Assembly (NCBI GenBank): GCA_046703825.1
Contig: JBJKSO010000038.1
Coordinates: 1 to 31,189 of the forward strand
Direction of reading: 5' to 3'
DNA length: 31,189 nucleotides
Source of the DNA: JBJKSO01 sp046703825
GTDB lineage: Bacteria > Chloroflexota > Dormibacteria > Aeolococcales > Bog-877
Shown: one piece after another, positions 15,650 through 23,373 of the stretch
Layout: each line of letters starts with the position of its first letter
How positions within the stretch are numbered: position 1 is the first letter of the stretch
Program-made: the position numbers and the translations under genes
Notes under the pieces: model-generated
What the model was told of the DNA's origin: nothing
Databases searched by the model: none
What the model saw: only the letters and a program-made list of their open reading frames with translations

Positions 15650-16135
15650 TCTGCCGCTCAAGTGCGGTTCCTCTTGGTCCGCGAACTAGCCGTCCGGCGG
15701 CTTGATCGCCCCACAGATCAGGCCGCCACCACTGGAACCGGACGCGGGCCGAGCGCGGGCGAAATGCGCTCGACAGCGGACCGCGGCAGCGCCTGATTGC
15801 AAAGTGTCCTTGTGTCGCAGAATCTCTGGGTACAACACCGCTAAGGCACGGGAGGCGAGGGCTGCTGCCAGCTGCGGAGGAAGAGCGCTTTCCCTCTCTC
15901 AGTCCGGCATCTCCCGAGGTGGATTCCGGAGCAGCAACCGCAAGGCTGATTGCACGCGCCGCCCAGAGACACTCGATTGAGAGCGCTCGGAGCAAGGGCG
16001 CAGCAACTTGGCCCGGCCGAGCATTCGGCACGTTCCAGTGGTAGGGCAATGGATCTCGCCGTCGCTTCCCGCCGGCCGGCCGCACCCCAACCATATGGGG
16101 GCCCAGTCGCAGGGCTTTCCCGCCTTGGCTGTCGG
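15650..16135. other. 486-nt gap at the composition boundary
   Basis: No gene is recognised. A short CCGC/GCGG hairpin followed by TTCCTCTT lies at about 15653-15674 and may help end the glycoside hydrolase transcript. G+C rises across this gap toward the compact right half of the window. Confidence 0.35.
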
Positions 16136-16705
16136 CTACCCCGAAGCGCGATCGGTGCGGTCGAGAAGCACTCCATTACGTGATACAGAGGGTTCCGTAG
16201 ATGCGTTGCGGTTCCAACAGCACGGGCGTCGCTTCCCCGACTCGAGCTTGGAACAGGCCACGCGAATCCGCTTCTTGCGAGTCTCCCGATTGCCGGTTGA
16301 ACGCACCCACCGAACCCACTCCCAGCGTGCCATCGGGGTGACTTCCCCCCACACGGCGCGAGCTCGCGGGTGGATCGCCAGCGCTTGTTCCAGGTCCGGC
16401 GGGATGTCTGGTTCAGGCCACTCGCTCACGACGTGGACGTCAACCGTCGCCTCGCCCGCGAGGCGCGCAACCCATTCCTGTCCCAAGACTTCATCGAGCC
16501 TGAACCAGTGGCTCCCCTTGCCATCCGGCTCCAAAGGGGTCTGGATGGGGATGCCATTGATGGTGCCCTCGACCATGGCCTGGCCCCGCGATGGCAGCTT
16601 GGCGCTTGCGCTGGGTGGAAGCCGGAGAATTGTCCAAGAGCTGATTGAATACGGTTCCGCAGTAAAGCGGATCGCATCCACCTCGCTTCCGGCCGGCCGG
16701 TTCAT
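16136..16705 (-). CDS. DUF1905 / YdeI (OmpD-associated) family protein
   Basis: This 189-residue protein carries the DUF1905 domain: SSWTILRLPPSASAKLPSRG, then AMVEGTINGIPIQTPLEPDG and GKGSHWFRLDEVL. A YdeI-type C-terminal region follows: PDIPPDLEQALAIHPRA, then WEWVRWVRSTGNRETRKKRI. Members are small cytoplasmic proteins of uncertain function, some linked to bacteriocin protection. In many members the residue before ETR is the Lys of an AK motif; here the segment reads STGNRETR. The ATG overlaps the stop of the upstream VOC gene as ATGA. The last 30 residues are basic and polar and not family-like. No signal peptide is present. Confidence 0.8.
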   Translation of the reverse strand: MNRPAGSEVDAIRFTAEPYSISSWTILRLPPSASAKLPSRGQAMVEGTINGIPIQTPLEPDGKGSHWFRLDEVLGQEWVARLAGEATVDVHVVSEWPEPDIPPDLEQALAIHPRARAVWGEVTPMARWEWVRWVRSTGNRETRKKRIRVACSKLESGKRRPCCWNRNASTEPSVSRNGVLLDRTDRASG

Positions 16706-17058
16706 GGGTCCTGCAGCAGCCCTAGGACATTGCCATCAGGGTCGGTGAAAGTGGCCACCACCCGTCCCCCACCGACCTCATGGGCCTCTTCCTTGACGTC
16801 AGCCCCCGCAGCGGTGACTTCAACCAGCTTGTTCTTGAGATCGGAGACGTGCCAGAACGCGACCGGGGCAGTCATCCTCTGCGGCCCTCCACCCGGGACG
16901 AGGCCGATGTGCTGTCCGGCGACGTCGAAGCCCACGTAGTAGGGGGAATCTGTCTGGGGCCGAATGCCCAAGAGTGCCGCATAGACTGCTTTGGACCGTT
17001 CCAAATCAGTCACCGGATGTAGCACCGTCCTGATTCCCGCGTTGGAGGATTCAGTCAT
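16702..17058 (-). CDS. VOC (glyoxalase/bleomycin-resistance) superfamily protein
   Basis: This 118-residue single-domain VOC protein reads IRTVLHPVTDLERSKAVYAA, then LLGIRPQTDSPYYVGFDVAG, ending VATFTDPDGNVLGLLQDP. His14 (VLHPV) and the DPDGN region are where family metal or substrate contacts fall. Such proteins include lyases, dioxygenases and resistance proteins; the substrate cannot be told here. A GAGAGGG site precedes the ATG. Its stop overlaps the start of the YdeI-type gene, so the two form a coupled pair. Confidence 0.85.
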   Translation of the reverse strand: MTESSNAGIRTVLHPVTDLERSKAVYAALLGIRPQTDSPYYVGFDVAGQHIGLVPGGGPQRMTAPVAFWHVSDLKNKLVEVTAAGADVKEEAHEVGGGRVVATFTDPDGNVLGLLQDP

Positions 17059-17547
17059 TTTCCCTCTCCAACCTGCTTACGGTCATACGAGCGCTGCGCC
17101 CTCGTCCAGCCATCCTAGCTGCAGCCCAGGCCGACTGCTTCTCCAAAACTGCTCTGCTCGTTGAGCCGCCTCACCATCGGCCGGGTAACCGGCGCCTGAG
17201 CGGACGCGAACTCCGTTCGGTTCGACGGCAGCACCCGGTCGTCCCGCCGAAGCCGAGAGCTTGGCCGGTGGAGCCATGCCGTGAGGAGCTGGAGGCCAGT
17301 GCACCGCACGCACCCGAGCCCGCGCCTGCGGAGATGACGGAGTGCGGTGTCTGCACGCCCCGAACCGCCAACCGCCTGCCGGGCGCTGCGAATCGCCCCG
17401 AGCCAAGGATCGCTCGGCGGGCCCGTCGTGTCCTCAATCTCCGCAGGTACCCGACCACAGCCTGCAGCCACGGCCCCGGGTAGTCACCGGCGGTGCTGCC
17501 GCCATGGGCTCCCTAGGCGCCAGTCCTGCCCGCGGTTACGGGTGGCC
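17059..17547. other. 489-nt gap without a convincing gene
   Basis: Open frames occur on both strands, as expected at this G+C, but they are Arg/Pro/Gly-rich, lack ribosome sites and match nothing recognisable. No terminator or RNA structure stood out. Confidence 0.4.
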
Positions 17548-18705
17548 TCACGCAGCCCGGCTGGGCTGGTAGAAACACCCGGGATCCTCGGCGAGAGGAT
17601 CGCCCCCGGCCGCGTAGGCCCTGGCCCTGGAGCCGCCGCAACTCCCCAGGAAGTCGCAGCGGCCACACCGCCCCGAGAACTGCCCTTGCCGGATTCGGTT
17701 GAGCAGCGGGTGGCCCCGGTAGACAGCCCCCAGCGACTCTGTTCTCACATCTCCCAGCGTGATGGGTAGGAATCCGGATGGGCGTATCCGGCCGTCGTGG
17801 CCGACGAAGATCACCCCCATCCCGTCCCGCGTGCCCACGGTCTGGCTGCGAGGCTCGCGCCCCTGGCCCAGGAGCCGCAGCAGGCGGTCGTGCAGCCGCC
17901 GGTAAAGCGGCCCTGGGACCGGGCTCTCGGAGGGCAAACCGTGGGCACTGAGGCGGCGCCTTTGGGCGACCACCCTGCGGAAGAACGGCCCCTCCACAGT
18001 GCGGACCAGGATCCCGTGGGCCGACGCCTCATGGAGGAAGTGGCAGACGTCCTCGTTCTCGGCCGCATCGAGGCCAGGGACGTGTTCGCCGCGGCCCACC
18101 TCGATGAGGAAGAAGACCTCCCATACCGGCACGCCGATCTCGAGCAGGAGCGCCGCCAGATCGGCCAGCTCCTCGACGTTCTGCGCCATCACCGTGGTGT
18201 TCACCTGCACGCGAAAGCCCATCGCAGTCAGCCACTTGATAGTGGCGATCGTCCTCTGCAAGTGACCGGGGATGCCGCGCACCCCATCGTGGGTAACCGC
18301 CAAGCAGCCATCCAGGCTGATGGACACGGAGCGCACGCCGAATGCCCGGTAGGGTGCCATCGTCGTCGGCGTCAGATTGGGCGACACCGACGGCGAGAGC
18401 GCCACCGGTAGCCCCAGCGCCCGAGCATGCGACGTCAGCGGCAGGAGGTCGGGGCGACTGAGGCAATCGCCTCCGGTCAGAACCAGGACGGACCGAGGCG
18501 GTCCCATGGCAGCCACCTCCTCCACCAGCCGGTGACCCTCAGCGGTGGTCAGTTCACCGGGCAGCGGGGTGTGGAGCGCCGAGGCGCGGCAGTGGCGGCA
18601 CCTGAGCGGGCAGGCGGCGGTGGTCTCCCAGAAGACCAGGATCGGCCGCTCCGAGAAGGTGTGGGAGCTTCGAGGCTTGTGGTAGGAATCGCCGCTGGTT
18701 TGCAC
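17548..18705 (-). CDS. radical SAM/SPASM protein (TIGR04053-like)
   Basis: This 385-residue radical SAM enzyme has the 4Fe-4S/SAM motif CPLRCRHC (Cys32, Cys36, Cys39) after a VFWETTAA strand. LVLTGGDCLSRPDL is the SAM-binding GGD segment, and SISLDG follows. A C-terminal SPASM-like Cys cluster (GRCGRCDFLGSCGGSRARAY, then EDPGC) would bind auxiliary clusters. Relatives include AhbD-type heme enzymes, peptide-modifying enzymes and the uncharacterised TIGR04053 family, which it resembles most. The only in-frame start is GTG 18705, without a good ribosome site; an AGGAGG lies 22 nt upstream, too far away. It lies 134 nt downstream of the aldo/keto reductase. Substrate unknown. Confidence 0.85.
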   Translation of the reverse strand: MQTSGDSYHKPRSSHTFSERPILVFWETTAACPLRCRHCRASALHTPLPGELTTAEGHRLVEEVAAMGPPRSVLVLTGGDCLSRPDLLPLTSHARALGLPVALSPSVSPNLTPTTMAPYRAFGVRSVSISLDGCLAVTHDGVRGIPGHLQRTIATIKWLTAMGFRVQVNTTVMAQNVEELADLAALLLEIGVPVWEVFFLIEVGRGEHVPGLDAAENEDVCHFLHEASAHGILVRTVEGPFFRRVVAQRRRLSAHGLPSESPVPGPLYRRLHDRLLRLLGQGREPRSQTVGTRDGMGVIFVGHDGRIRPSGFLPITLGDVRTESLGAVYRGHPLLNRIRQGQFSGRCGRCDFLGSCGGSRARAYAAGGDPLAEDPGCFYQPSRAA

Positions 18706-18839
18706 GAAGCGATTGTCGCCAGTACCACCTCCTCCCGCCCCCGGGATTTCACGCGCACCAGCAAGATGGGATCCTCAGCGCCGACCCAGGTTGCGCGCCG
18801 GCCGGTAGTAAACCCGGGAGCCAAGCAGGGCCAGGGGCC

Positions 18840-19823
18840 CTAGGCCGGGCGGTTGCGGTCAGGGCTTCCGAGGAGGGCCTTGGGCAGATTGAGGATGAAC
18901 TGGGCTGGCGAGACCCGAAAGCCGGCGGCGGCCTCACCGAGCGCACCCAGCTCCGAACCTGACAACGAGATGTCCGCAGCCGCCACGTTCTGCTCCAGCT
19001 GCTGCACGCTCTTGGCCCCGGGGATCACCAGCACCTGCCGCTGCGCGATGAGGTAGGCCAAGGCGACCTGAGCCGGGGTGCACCCGCGGTCCACCGCAAG
19101 TTCGCCGAGCAGGCGCACGACTCTGCCGGCGGATCGCAGCGCCTGGTCGGTGAACAGGGGGTTGGTCCGCCGCACGCCACCGGGAACATTGCCGGGGCCG
19201 TATTTGCCGGTCAGCGCTCCCTGCGCCAGCGGACTGTAGGCCATCAGAAACCTTCCCTTCGACTGGGCGTACGGCAGAGTGGCGCGCTCCGGCTTGCGCT
19301 GCAGCAGGTTGTAGCGAACCTGGTTGAACCAGAGCGGCTTGCCCAGGTGACGTTCCGCCACCTTCCACTGCGCCAGGGTGAAGTTGCTGACCCCGACGTG
19401 TCGGCTCAGGCCGAGCTCGAGTACCTGCCTCAGCCCGCGCATCTGCAGCGCAAGCGGCACAATCGGGTTGGGGAAGTGGATCAGGTAGAGGTCCAACGCC
19501 TCGACGCCGAGACGCTCGACACTGCGCCGGCAGTGGGAGACGATGTTGCTGGGAAGTGGCATCGCCGGCAGGAACTTTGAGACCAGAAATGGGGGTGTGG
19601 GTGCATCTCTGAGAGCCCGGCCGACGATGCGCTCGCTCTCCCCTCTGCCATAGAGCTCGGCGGTGTCGAAGACCGTGACCCCCAACTCGAGCGCACGCTG
19701 GATGATCGCCGCAGCATCGCGCTCACCGAACTCGCTGCCGTAGCCCCACGACCGATCGCCGAACTGCCAGCAACCGAGCCCGACCACGGAAAGCTTCCTT
19801 CCGTCCAGGTCCAAGTACCGCAC
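18840..19823 (-). CDS. aldo/keto reductase
   Basis: This 327-residue NAD(P)H-dependent oxidoreductase of the AKR superfamily is cytoplasmic. The catalytic tetrad is visible: Asp53 and Tyr58 (FDTAELYGRGESE), Lys83 (VSKF) and His116 (LYLIHFPNP). GVSNF, AYSPLAQGALTGKYG and VLVIPGAKSVQQLEQN are family landmarks, the last being the cofactor-phosphate-binding loop. The start is GTG 19823 with no clear ribosome site. A GATAAT lies six nt upstream, so leaderless translation is possible, though no -35 was found. The substrate is unknown. It may share a transcript with the radical SAM gene. Confidence 0.9.
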   Translation of the reverse strand: MRYLDLDGRKLSVVGLGCWQFGDRSWGYGSEFGERDAAAIIQRALELGVTVFDTAELYGRGESERIVGRALRDAPTPPFLVSKFLPAMPLPSNIVSHCRRSVERLGVEALDLYLIHFPNPIVPLALQMRGLRQVLELGLSRHVGVSNFTLAQWKVAERHLGKPLWFNQVRYNLLQRKPERATLPYAQSKGRFLMAYSPLAQGALTGKYGPGNVPGGVRRTNPLFTDQALRSAGRVVRLLGELAVDRGCTPAQVALAYLIAQRQVLVIPGAKSVQQLEQNVAAADISLSGSELGALGEAAAGFRVSPAQFILNLPKALLGSPDRNRPA

Positions 19824-20163
19824 AGCCTGATTATCCGCGGCAAGTGATCCGGTCCGGCGTTTGTGCTTTGGATCCCGCAGAACAGGGCCGTTCCCTGGAA
19901 ATCGCTGCGGCCGGTCCCGGCTGCATCAGTTCTGCGAGATGACGGAGTCCTTGCGCTGGAGACAACACTGCGTCTGGCGTGTGCGCGGCGACGGGGTCGT
20001 GCTGTCGGCGCTGGGCAGCGTTGCCAAACGGTCATCGGCGACCACCGTCGTTGGCCGCAAGCCGCGGCGCACCCTCACCGCGGTGCTGAGGTGCCTGATC
20101 GACACGGCCGGTGGACCCCGGCACGGACGCGCCAGCGCGCGCCGCCGCTGGTGCCGGGCGGGG
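19824..20163. other. 340-nt gap without a convincing gene
   Basis: A plus-strand frame starting at ATG about 19938 is open but Arg-rich and runs into the antisense of the permease gene, with no ribosome site. No RNA gene or repeat is seen. Confidence 0.35.
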
Positions 20164-21255
20164 TCAGGCGGTGGCTGCTGGCGAGAAGCGGAAGGTGCGG
20201 ACCGCGATCAGCAGCACCGCCAGGCCCACACCCAAGAGCACCAAGAGATCCAGGGTCGTGTAGCTGAGAGGGCGTCCCTCGGCCATCAGCGAACGCAGTC
20301 CGTCCGCGAAGTAGGTGAGCGGCATCACGGTGGACAGCTTCTGCAACCAGTCGGGCGCGCCGGAGAGGGGGTAGAAGATGCCCGCCACGAAGAGCTGCGG
20401 CAGCAGCACCAGGTTGGTGATAACGATGGCGGACTGTTCGCTGCGCGCGAGCCCCGAGATGAAGAAGCCGCCGGCCAGGAAGCACAGGCAGCCGACCAGC
20501 AGGATCAGCACCACCGGACCCGGCGAGGGGCCCATTCCCACTCCGTACATGAGGTGTCCCACTCCGAGCAGCACCGCCACCTGGATTGCCACCAGCACCA
20601 CCTGGGAGGCGACGTTGGCCATTAGGAAGGCCCAAACCGGCAGGGGCGTCGCTCGAATCCGGCGCAAAGTGCCCTGCTCCCGGTAGCTGACCAGCCGGAC
20701 GCCGGCGGTGAGCCCGGCGGTCAGCACGGAGTAGGCGAGGATGCCGGGGGTCAGGAACGCGATGTAGTTGGTGTTGGCCACCGATCCGGCGCTGGTACCT
20801 CCCGGCGGATGTACCGATTCCACCTGCGTCACCGCCGCGGGCGGCCGCTTCAGGATCGCCTGGTTGAGGGCGGCCACGGCCGCCTGGGCCGCGGCGGTGA
20901 GGCTGCCGTTCTGGGTGACGTTGCCCGAGTTCTCCTGCACGTGGACCACGACCGGCTCGCCCGGGGCTGGCACTGACTTGACCACCAGCGCAAAGTCGAC
21001 ACTGTTGTTGAGCACGTCCCTCCGCGCCTGGGCCGGGGAGACGCGGTGCAGGCTGAACGACTTGCTGGAGAGCGCCTTCTCGAACACCTGGGTGTAGGCG
21101 GCCGGCGCGGCCACATCCACATTCAGCTGGCTGCGCTGGAAGAGCCCGCCGAAGATCACGATCAGCAGCAGCGGCACCAGCACGTTGAAGACCAGCAGCT
21201 GGCGGTTGCGCACGATCAGCAGCAGGTTGGCCCGGGTCAGAGCCAGCAGCGGCAA
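20164..21255 (-). CDS. ABC-2 type transporter permease
   Basis: This protein of about 363 residues has ABC-2 exporter topology: one N-terminal helix (LVFNVLVPLLLIVIFGGLF), an extracytoplasmic domain of about 150 residues (QVFEKALSSKSFSLHRVSPA onward), then five helices at the C-terminus. SYREQGTLRRIRATPLP is the conserved cytoplasmic turn seen in drug and lipid exporters, and FVAGIFYPLSGAPDWLQ is also typical. TTG 21255 is chosen because GGAG precedes it by five nt. The frame stays open further upstream inside the ATPase gene without a better start. It works with the ATPase gene just upstream; the exported substrate is unknown. Confidence 0.82.
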   Translation of the reverse strand: MPLLALTRANLLLIVRNRQLLVFNVLVPLLLIVIFGGLFQRSQLNVDVAAPAAYTQVFEKALSSKSFSLHRVSPAQARRDVLNNSVDFALVVKSVPAPGEPVVVHVQENSGNVTQNGSLTAAAQAAVAALNQAILKRPPAAVTQVESVHPPGGTSAGSVANTNYIAFLTPGILAYSVLTAGLTAGVRLVSYREQGTLRRIRATPLPVWAFLMANVASQVVLVAIQVAVLLGVGHLMYGVGMGPSPGPVVLILLVGCLCFLAGGFFISGLARSEQSAIVITNLVLLPQLFVAGIFYPLSGAPDWLQKLSTVMPLTYFADGLRSLMAEGRPLSYTTLDLLVLLGVGLAVLLIAVRTFRFSPAATA

Positions 21256-21313
21256 CCAGACTCCGGAGCCGCGCGGCCGCGCCAGGCCGCCCCGTGGGAG
21301 CCCCGCGGTGGCG

Positions 21314-22234
21314 CTAATTGGCTTCGCCCTCCAAGTGCCTTCCGGTCTTGGCCAAAAAGACGTCCTCGAGCGTAGGCGGGCGGACCGCGACGTCACGCAG
21401 GGCGTGCTCGCCCAGGGACCGGCCCAGCTCGCTGAGCACGGTGCCCACCTCCTTAGTCTCGAGGGTCCAGCGCCCCTCGCGATACTGGCCGCGGAGAACG
21501 CCCGGCAGAGCGGTCAAGCCGGCCTCCTCCGGCGCCCCCACATTGATCAGCGCCGCGGCTCCCAGCGCCGCCACCAGCTCGGGGGGCGCCCCCTGGGCCA
21601 CCACCTGGCCGGCGTCCATGATGTAGACGGCCTCGGCCAGCTCCTCCGCCTCCTCGATGTAGTGGGTGGTGAGCAGCACCGTCCGGCCCTGGCTGTGGAG
21701 GCTCTCGATCATCGACCAGGTCTGCCGGCGGCTGCTGGGGTCCAACCCGGTGGTGGGCTCGTCGAGGATGACGAGCTGCGGGTCGTTGCAGAGGGTGAGC
21801 GCGATCTGCAGCCGCCGCTTCTGTCCCCCCGAGAGCCGGCCGGCCCGCTGGTTGGCCTGGTCCTCGAGCCCGACCACCTGCAGCAGCGAGGCGACGTCGG
21901 GGGCGAACCCGTAGAGCTGACCGAAGAGGCGGACCGTCTCCCTGCAGGTGAGGTCGTCGTAGAGGGCGCCCTCCTGGAGCTGCACCCCCACCCGCCGACG
22001 GGCTTTGGCGGGGGTGGTCCCCAAGACCCTGACCTCTCCCCCGTCGGGCTCGCGCAGCCCCTCGATGATCTCCATGGTGGTGGTCTTGCCAGCACCGTTG
22101 GGGCCGAGCAGGGCGACGATCTGCCCCCGCCCCACCTCGAGATCGATCCCCCGGACCGCCTGGACCTGGCCGTAGTTCTTGCGCAGACCCCGGACGGAGA
22201 TGGCGGGTCCGGAGTCAAGAGCCGGCTGGACGAT
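21314..22234 (-). CDS. ABC transporter ATP-binding protein (drug-exporter type)
   Basis: This ATPase of about 306 residues has all core motifs: Walker A GPNGAGKTT, signature LSGGQKRRLQ, Walker B LVILDEPTTGLDP and H-loop TTHY. The C-terminal extension with RPPTLEDVFLAKTGRHL is characteristic of DrrA-type subunits paired with ABC-2 permeases. The start is odd: no ATG, GTG or TTG lies in frame between the end of the upstream lyase gene and the first conserved strand (AISVRGLRKNYG). The coordinate given is an ATC codon with GGGAG nine nt upstream, and the true start could be a CTG or lie within the lyase gene. The permease gene follows 58 nt later. Confidence 0.8.
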   Translation of the reverse strand: MVQPALDSGPAISVRGLRKNYGQVQAVRGIDLEVGRGQIVALLGPNGAGKTTTMEIIEGLREPDGGEVRVLGTTPAKARRRVGVQLQEGALYDDLTCRETVRLFGQLYGFAPDVASLLQVVGLEDQANQRAGRLSGGQKRRLQIALTLCNDPQLVILDEPTTGLDPSSRRQTWSMIESLHSQGRTVLLTTHYIEEAEELAEAVYIMDAGQVVAQGAPPELVAALGAAALINVGAPEEAGLTALPGVLRGQYREGRWTLETKEVGTVLSELGRSLGEHALRDVAVRPPTLEDVFLAKTGRHLEGEAN

Positions 22235-22340
22235 CGCTACGGGCTCCCATCGCGCTAGCAGGTCGCGGCCAGCATAGCAGTGGCCAGCTTGACCGCCGAA
22301 CGGGTCGCCAGCGCGCCGGGCCCATGCCCCGAGTCCAGCG

Positions 22341-23264
22341 CTAGCTGCGAGCTGGCCAGCGTCCGGCCCGGTAGAGACGGCCGGGCAGCTCGCGCCCGAG
22401 CCGGGTCTCCAACCAGGAGGAGACCTCGCAGAGCTTGTCGACGACGGCTGCCGCCACCGCGCCCTCCCGCTCGAGCAGAAACAGCAGGTCCTCGCTGCAG
22501 ATGTTGCCGGTGGAACGCGGCGCAAACGGGCAGCCGCCGATGCCGGCTACCGAGCCCTCGAAGCGGCGGACACCCAGGCGGTAGGCCGCGAACGCGTTGG
22601 CCAGCCCCATCCCCCGGGTGTCGTGGAAGTGCAGCGAGAGGCGGTCCAGCGGGATTCCGGCTTCCAGCAGCTGCGTGACCATCCGCTCGACCTGCGCGGG
22701 ATCGGCCACGCCGATGGTGTCGGCCACACCGATCTCGTCCGCACCCAGCTCCAACAGGCCAAGACAGATATCGCGCACCGCGGCTGGAGCCACCGGTCCG
22801 TCGAAAGGGCAGCCGAACGCGACGCTCAGGTCGGCGTCGATCCGCACCCCCGCCCGGGCGCCCTCAAGGACCATCTGCGAGATCTCGTTGAGCGTCTCGG
22901 CGACGCTGTGGTTGAGGTTGCGGCGGTTGAACGAATCCGTGGCCCCCACGTTCGCCAGCACCCGCACCACCCCGGCCTCTGCCGCCCGCTCCAGCCCGTG
23001 CCGGTTGGGGACCAGCACCCGCACCCGCTGCCACTCGGAGGGCAGCTCCTGGCGCACCCGGCTCAGCACCTCGGCGGCATCCGCCAGCTGGGGAACCCAG
23101 CGGGGTGAGACGAACGAGGTGGCTTCGACCTGGTCCACCCCGGTGCGCAGCAGTCGGGTGACCAGCTCGACCTTGTCGTCGGTGGCCACCGTCTCGCGAA
23201 GGTTCTGCAGCCCGTCGCGGGGACCCACCTCGGTGAAATGGAGCGCACCGGATCCGTTCGCCAC
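22341..23264 (-). CDS. hydroxymethylglutaryl-CoA lyase-type enzyme
   Basis: This 307-residue HMGL-like TIM barrel is predicted to cleave 3-hydroxy-3-methylglutaryl-CoA or a related acyl-CoA to acetyl-CoA and a ketoacid, as in leucine catabolism. EVGPRDGLQN carries the catalytic Arg-Asp, SFVSPRWVPQLADA is family-typical, LHFHDTRGMG holds the metal-binding HxH, and GIGGCPFAPRSTGN carries the active-site loop Cys. GTG 23264 is chosen because GGAGG lies eight nt upstream; the longer open frame extends past any plausible start. It is divergent from fdhA across 109 nt. No other leucine-pathway gene is nearby, so the physiological substrate is uncertain. Confidence 0.87.
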   Translation of the reverse strand: MANGSGALHFTEVGPRDGLQNLRETVATDDKVELVTRLLRTGVDQVEATSFVSPRWVPQLADAAEVLSRVRQELPSEWQRVRVLVPNRHGLERAAEAGVVRVLANVGATDSFNRRNLNHSVAETLNEISQMVLEGARAGVRIDADLSVAFGCPFDGPVAPAAVRDICLGLLELGADEIGVADTIGVADPAQVERMVTQLLEAGIPLDRLSLHFHDTRGMGLANAFAAYRLGVRRFEGSVAGIGGCPFAPRSTGNICSEDLLFLLEREGAVAAAVVDKLCEVSSWLETRLGRELPGRLYRAGRWPARS

Positions 23265-23373
23265 CAGGGTCACCTCCGCCAACTGGAGTTCGATGGGCCG
23301 GTCCCCACCGGGGGCCGGAGTTGTCCGGGCTCTAATATTGCTGGCGCGACTCCGCCACCGGCAGGAGGTAGGG

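Noticed and set aside
17115..17471. Minus-strand 118-codon frame between the VOC and radical SAM genes
   Set aside because: Arg/Gly/Ser-rich, no ribosome site, no recognisable motif, and an equally long frame exists on the other strand.
22597..23373. Upstream extension of fdhA as one long plus-strand frame
   Set aside because: It is antisense to the HMG-CoA lyase gene. The ATG at 23374 has a strong ribosome site and matches homologue N-termini.
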